From assembly GCA_029256575.1 (NCBI GenBank), contig JAQSXR010000003.1, forward strand, positions 248,001 to 312,000: a stretch of 64,000 nt of DNA, in the 5' to 3' direction. The stretch is from Clostridiales bacterium (lineage in GTDB: Bacteria > Bacillota > Clostridia > Lachnospirales > JAQSXR01). The notes under the pieces were generated by a model. The model saw only the letters and a program-made list of their open reading frames with translations. It did no database searches and was not told the DNA's origin. Shown here in pieces: positions 60,393-64,000 of the stretch (position 1 is its first letter; the number at the start of each line of letters is the position of its first letter). A program made the translations under genes and the position numbers.

Positions 60393-63300
60393 TTATGCTC
60401 CTATTGTTAAAGCGTTCCACTCGACATCAATTGCATTCATTTCAACTATATTGCTATTATCATAAACCTTTCTTCTTATCTTAATATATTTTTTTCCAAG
60501 AATTTCTATAATATTATTAGCATCATCTCCAACCTCATATTCTTTTAAGGTTTCTATAGTTCCATCCCCTGTACTGACAAAACATTCTAATGTTAATTCA
60601 CTATAGGCAGTATATAACAAGTCCATCATTACGTTTCTCATACTATAAAAATCTTCATCAAAAATTTTATTATTTTCTATATCATCTTTATCAGTAAAGC
60701 ATTTGGCTATAATAAATTGTAATGTTAAAATTTTAGGTCTCTTAATTGTGCTTTTTAGTGTGGTAGCAAAATGATTCATGATTTCATCCCTAGTCATCGA
60801 AGTAGTCTTTTCTTCTTTTGATAGAAACTTTAATGATTTGATTCTGGCATTACATTCAGCTCCAAAAGACTTTATTTTTTGTATATGTTTTCTATCAGCA
60901 GATTCCCAAACTTCATCCTTAACATTAAGAATTTCAGCCACTGAAGTATAATTTTTCCCTCTAGGATAAGTGCCAAATTCTTCATCTAAAATTGTTTCCA
61001 AAAAATCCATTGAACATTTCATAGAGGTGTAGTTGTAATTTTCAGATTTTTGAGTTGTATATTTAAAAAATGACGGTCTACTAATTGCATCAATTGTTTG
61101 TGATACAATTTCATAAATTTCAGTATTTAATTTATCAATGTCTTTTTGTTTTGTTGCTTTCTCTAATTTAAGTTGTAATGATGTTAATTGGTCATATTTT
61201 TTTGTATTAAAAGACTTTTTAAGTACATTCTTTTTATTTCGTTCAATATACGCTTTCTTTAAAATCTTCATTAATTCATTTGCACTATCTACGCTTAATT
61301 CTTTCTTGGCTTTATCAATCTCTACATTAGACATATTATTACAAGCAGCAATATCTAACATGATTTCTTCAAGTTGTTGCTTTTTCAAATCATAAACTTC
61401 TCTAAACTGTGAATACTTTCTCTTCCTTAATTTTATATTTTCTATATTTTTTATTTTACCAAATATACCTCTACATTTTTCTAAAGAATAATAGGTATCC
61501 TGCCAAATTGAATTTAAAATCTGACTGCAATTTATTACTTGTCCAATATAGTTTTCACTAATCTTTGTATCAACATCCGATATATCATCCAAAGTATAAA
61601 ATTGCTTCTTTTTCTTATCTTCATCAGTTTGAGTAATCATATTGCATGGAATTAAAAAATTTTCATGACAAAATTTTGCTTGTTGGACTAATACGTCATG
61701 ACCACTAATAAGAATGCTATCGCTGTCCATGTCCAAACCTGAGTTCTTTGTATAAAAATTGTTTTTTACACCTGTGATTATTGCAATATTATTGGTCAGA
61801 TTGAACCACTTGTATTCATCATAATATTTATTTTTTACATATCCAATGTTACCACTACATACAACTGGATTTCTAGTCTCAAAAAGCATTTGCTCATTGT
61901 CAAATCTATTACAATATATTTCATATCCACTAGATACAAATAAATCCTGATTAATTGCTTTATATAACATTGTTACAGGATCCGAAACAACAATTGCATA
62001 ATCAGTATCTTTTACAAGTATTTTACCCTTTCTCATTTTTTCTCTGTAATAGCTTAAAGAATCATTTTTCTTATCCCTATAAATTGGAGTATTATTAGCT
62101 ACATCACATACTGCACAAAGATTATCAATCATTTCATTGCTAGATTTATATTGCAAATCTTTTTTGAAATAATTAAACACTACATTATCTGTTCTGATTG
62201 CCTTATAAAATTCAAAATGTTCTTTTACAACTTCTCGAAGCTGCTTTACACTTAACACTAAAGCTTGAATTATTTGATAACTAACTTGATTAAATTTTCC
62301 AAACGGACTTGATTGCTCTGTTTTACAAACACCAAATTTATTTTTAGTTTCATTTAAATCTTTTAACCAAGTACTATAAACTTCTAATTTCTGCTCTTTT
62401 TCTGTATTACCCTTAAATTTTTTATAAAACTTAAAGAATTTAAAAGATGAAGGTGACACTATCCAACGAATATCTGATACTTTTATATCTCTATTAAGCA
62501 AATCTTTTGTATAGACAGTTTGATAATCATCCCCATATTTTTCTTTCAAAAAATCAATAATTCTAGTATTAAATGCACAAGATTTCACAAGCTTTTGACG
62601 CAGTAATACGCATCCAAAATCTCCGTATTCATTTTCTTGAAAAATACTCTCATCCAGTAAACTTTGTCCATCTGTTATTTGTACATTTTCTTTTATCTTT
62701 TCTTTTTTTGTTACTAATTCATTTCCCACTAATCTACTTACAAGCATTTCATTAGATGGCGCCATTACATTAATATCATCAATTAATAAAATTTGGTTTG
62801 GTTTAATATATATATTATTAGGTAAATTATGAGATAAATCCAGAGATTCATAAGCAAGTATCCCAGCTAAAGCAATTTTATTATCAATTTCTTCTCCTGC
62901 TTCAAATTTAATTCCTAATCTACTCCAACACTCAAATAATTCCTTGCACTCTTTTTTAATATAAAGGACAGAACCACAACGAGACTTTGATCCAGATCGT
63001 TTGTAATAAACATATTCACACCCATTTAAGATAAATCCATTATTAGTAATGAACTTTCTCAATTTTTTCTTTGACATAACGGTTTTTTGCTTATCAACTG
63101 TAGTATTAAATACGTTACCTTTACTGTCTTTTTTATAATTAACTTTTGTTATTACTTCATTATTCTTATTAATGCTTAGTTCCTTATATGGCTCTTTGCA
63201 AGTTACATTCACAATAATATCTGTGTATTGATGTCCAAATGAATCTACTGCAAATTCATTAGGATATTTTTCATATATGTAATCTAAGCAAAGCGAATAA

Positions 63301-63596
63301 GGTATTTTACAACTAAACTTTTTATCCAATAAATATCGTGCTTTACTTACTTTTAATATTGGTGCTTTCTCATATCTTTTCTTTTCTTTCTGTTCCTGTT
63401 TAATTACATGAGTCCTTTTATATCCTTTGTAATCATTAAAATTATATCCTGAATATCCCCATCTATATATATATTCCATATCTAATGACGCTACACTTAC
63501 ATCCTTATAAATATCAAATTCACTCTTTATAGTTGTTTCATTTGCCTTAATATGATCAATTTTTATACTTCTTGCGTTAACATTATTTTCTTTCAT
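60393..63596 (-). CDS. Candidate prophage two-double-psi-barrel RNA polymerase (RdRP/QDE-1/YonO-like superfamily)
   Basis: LFETRNPVVCSGNIGYVKN ... NNFYTKNSGLDMDSDSILIS resembles RNPCLHPGD ... SGGDLDGDLYFV of cellular RdRPs; 1067 aa; strong RBS AAAGGGGG. Confidence 0.68.
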   Translation of the reverse strand: MKENNVNARSIKIDHIKANETTIKSEFDIYKDVSVASLDMEYIYRWGYSGYNFNDYKGYKRTHVIKQEQKEKKRYEKAPILKVSKARYLLDKKFSCKIPYSLCLDYIYEKYPNEFAVDSFGHQYTDIIVNVTCKEPYKELSINKNNEVITKVNYKKDSKGNVFNTTVDKQKTVMSKKKLRKFITNNGFILNGCEYVYYKRSGSKSRCGSVLYIKKECKELFECWSRLGIKFEAGEEIDNKIALAGILAYESLDLSHNLPNNIYIKPNQILLIDDINVMAPSNEMLVSRLVGNELVTKKEKIKENVQITDGQSLLDESIFQENEYGDFGCVLLRQKLVKSCAFNTRIIDFLKEKYGDDYQTVYTKDLLNRDIKVSDIRWIVSPSSFKFFKFYKKFKGNTEKEQKLEVYSTWLKDLNETKNKFGVCKTEQSSPFGKFNQVSYQIIQALVLSVKQLREVVKEHFEFYKAIRTDNVVFNYFKKDLQYKSSNEMIDNLCAVCDVANNTPIYRDKKNDSLSYYREKMRKGKILVKDTDYAIVVSDPVTMLYKAINQDLFVSSGYEIYCNRFDNEQMLFETRNPVVCSGNIGYVKNKYYDEYKWFNLTNNIAIITGVKNNFYTKNSGLDMDSDSILISGHDVLVQQAKFCHENFLIPCNMITQTDEDKKKKQFYTLDDISDVDTKISENYIGQVINCSQILNSIWQDTYYSLEKCRGIFGKIKNIENIKLRKRKYSQFREVYDLKKQQLEEIMLDIAACNNMSNVEIDKAKKELSVDSANELMKILKKAYIERNKKNVLKKSFNTKKYDQLTSLQLKLEKATKQKDIDKLNTEIYEIVSQTIDAISRPSFFKYTTQKSENYNYTSMKCSMDFLETILDEEFGTYPRGKNYTSVAEILNVKDEVWESADRKHIQKIKSFGAECNARIKSLKFLSKEEKTTSMTRDEIMNHFATTLKSTIKRPKILTLQFIIAKCFTDKDDIENNKIFDEDFYSMRNVMMDLLYTAYSELTLECFVSTGDGTIETLKEYEVGDDANNIIEILGKKYIKIRRKVYDNSNIVEMNAIDVEWNALTIGA

Positions 63597-63638
63597 ATGT
63601 GTCCCCCTTTTTGGATATTACATAGTTAATAGTTAAAA

Positions 63639-64000
63639 TTATGAGATCAATCTATCAAATTCATCTTCGTCTTGTTTAGTAATCCTTACAACCTTATATT
63701 TATCAAACACCGTCAAATCTAAACACTCTTTATAAGTAAATCCATTTTCTTTATCCTCAATAGGTTTATACTCAAGAGATTTATTATACTTAATGCAATC
63801 ATCATATAACTCATTAATCAATTGTTGATTATCCTTATATTTTTTACCACCACCAACAAAAGCATTAAATCTAAGTCTTATAGATCTCCTATCTAATTTT
63901 GATGTGATATCTTCGCACTCAACACCTTCAATATAAATATTAGCTGCAATTATTACTTTATCTTTATCTTTAAATCGACCATATGAATTAATAATATTGT
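63639..64000 (-). CDS. Partial prophage ORF running off the window edge; function unknown
   Basis: Open frame continues upstream of the listed start: NIINSYGRFKDKDKVIIAANIYIEGVECEDITSKLDRRSIRLRFNAFVGGGKKYKDNQQLINELYDD... Confidence 0.6.
   Translation of the reverse strand, partial: NIINSYGRFKDKDKVIIAANIYIEGVECEDITSKLDRRSIRLRFNAFVGGGKKYKDNQQLINELYDDCIKYNKSLEYKPIEDKENGFTYKECLDLTVFDKYKVVRITKQDEDEFDRLIS

Larger units (their letters stand above)
32818..64000 (-). mobile_element. HK97-type siphophage prophage adjacent to tRNA-Leu; right end outside window
   Basis: Integrase adjacent to tRNA plus contiguous minus-strand lysis, tail, head and packaging genes. Confidence 0.93.

Noticed and set aside
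57900-63600. Retron, diversity-generating retroelement or restriction-modification system in the cargo block
   Set aside because: No reverse transcriptase motif (YxDD), no variable/template repeats and no methyltransferase motifs were seen.

Overview
AT-rich Firmicute (clostridial/Lachnospiraceae-like) chromosome segment. About 1-32.8 kb is housekeeping sequence: rsfS(partial)-yqeK-nadD, obgE-rpmA-prp-rplU, a Trp T-box with an interrupted trpB, udk-like kinase, RNase E/G, paired radical-SAM genes, T-box-tyrS, pepD, DUF711/ACT pair, FtsA-like ATPase, coaE-polA, and an ECF sigma/anti-sigma pair. At a tRNA-Leu(CAA) gene (32735-32817) an HK97-type siphophage prophage begins and runs off the right edge: tyrosine integrase, excisionase-like protein, holin, three-domain endolysin, BppU-like baseplate protein, tail-tip genes, tape measure, gpG/gpGT frameshift pair, capsid, ClpP-like protease, portal, terminases, HNH. 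Highlights: (1) a 1067-aa prophage protein (60393-63596) with signatures of the two-double-psi-barrel RNA polymerase superfamily (eukaryotic RdRP/QDE-1, phage YonO): RNPVVCSGNIG followed by SGLDMDSD, a G-to-S variant of DxDGD. (2) A DUF3800 gene (41898-42605) inserted as a cargo unit in the tail module, followed by three pseudoknot-forming candidate RNAs, two of which are sequence-related; one has its own consensus promoter and terminator. (3) A canonical CCCAAAC -1 frameshift site in the tail chaperone gene. (4) trpB interrupted by a single in-frame TGA at a conserved Gly codon. (5) A 178-nt foldback element with 31-nt inverted repeats, next to REP-like GGGGACGGT repeats. (6) A cargo block with a HExxH protein, a membrane protein, a GIY-YIG protein and a possible antisense transcript. 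All calls come from reading the sequence; no database searches were run.
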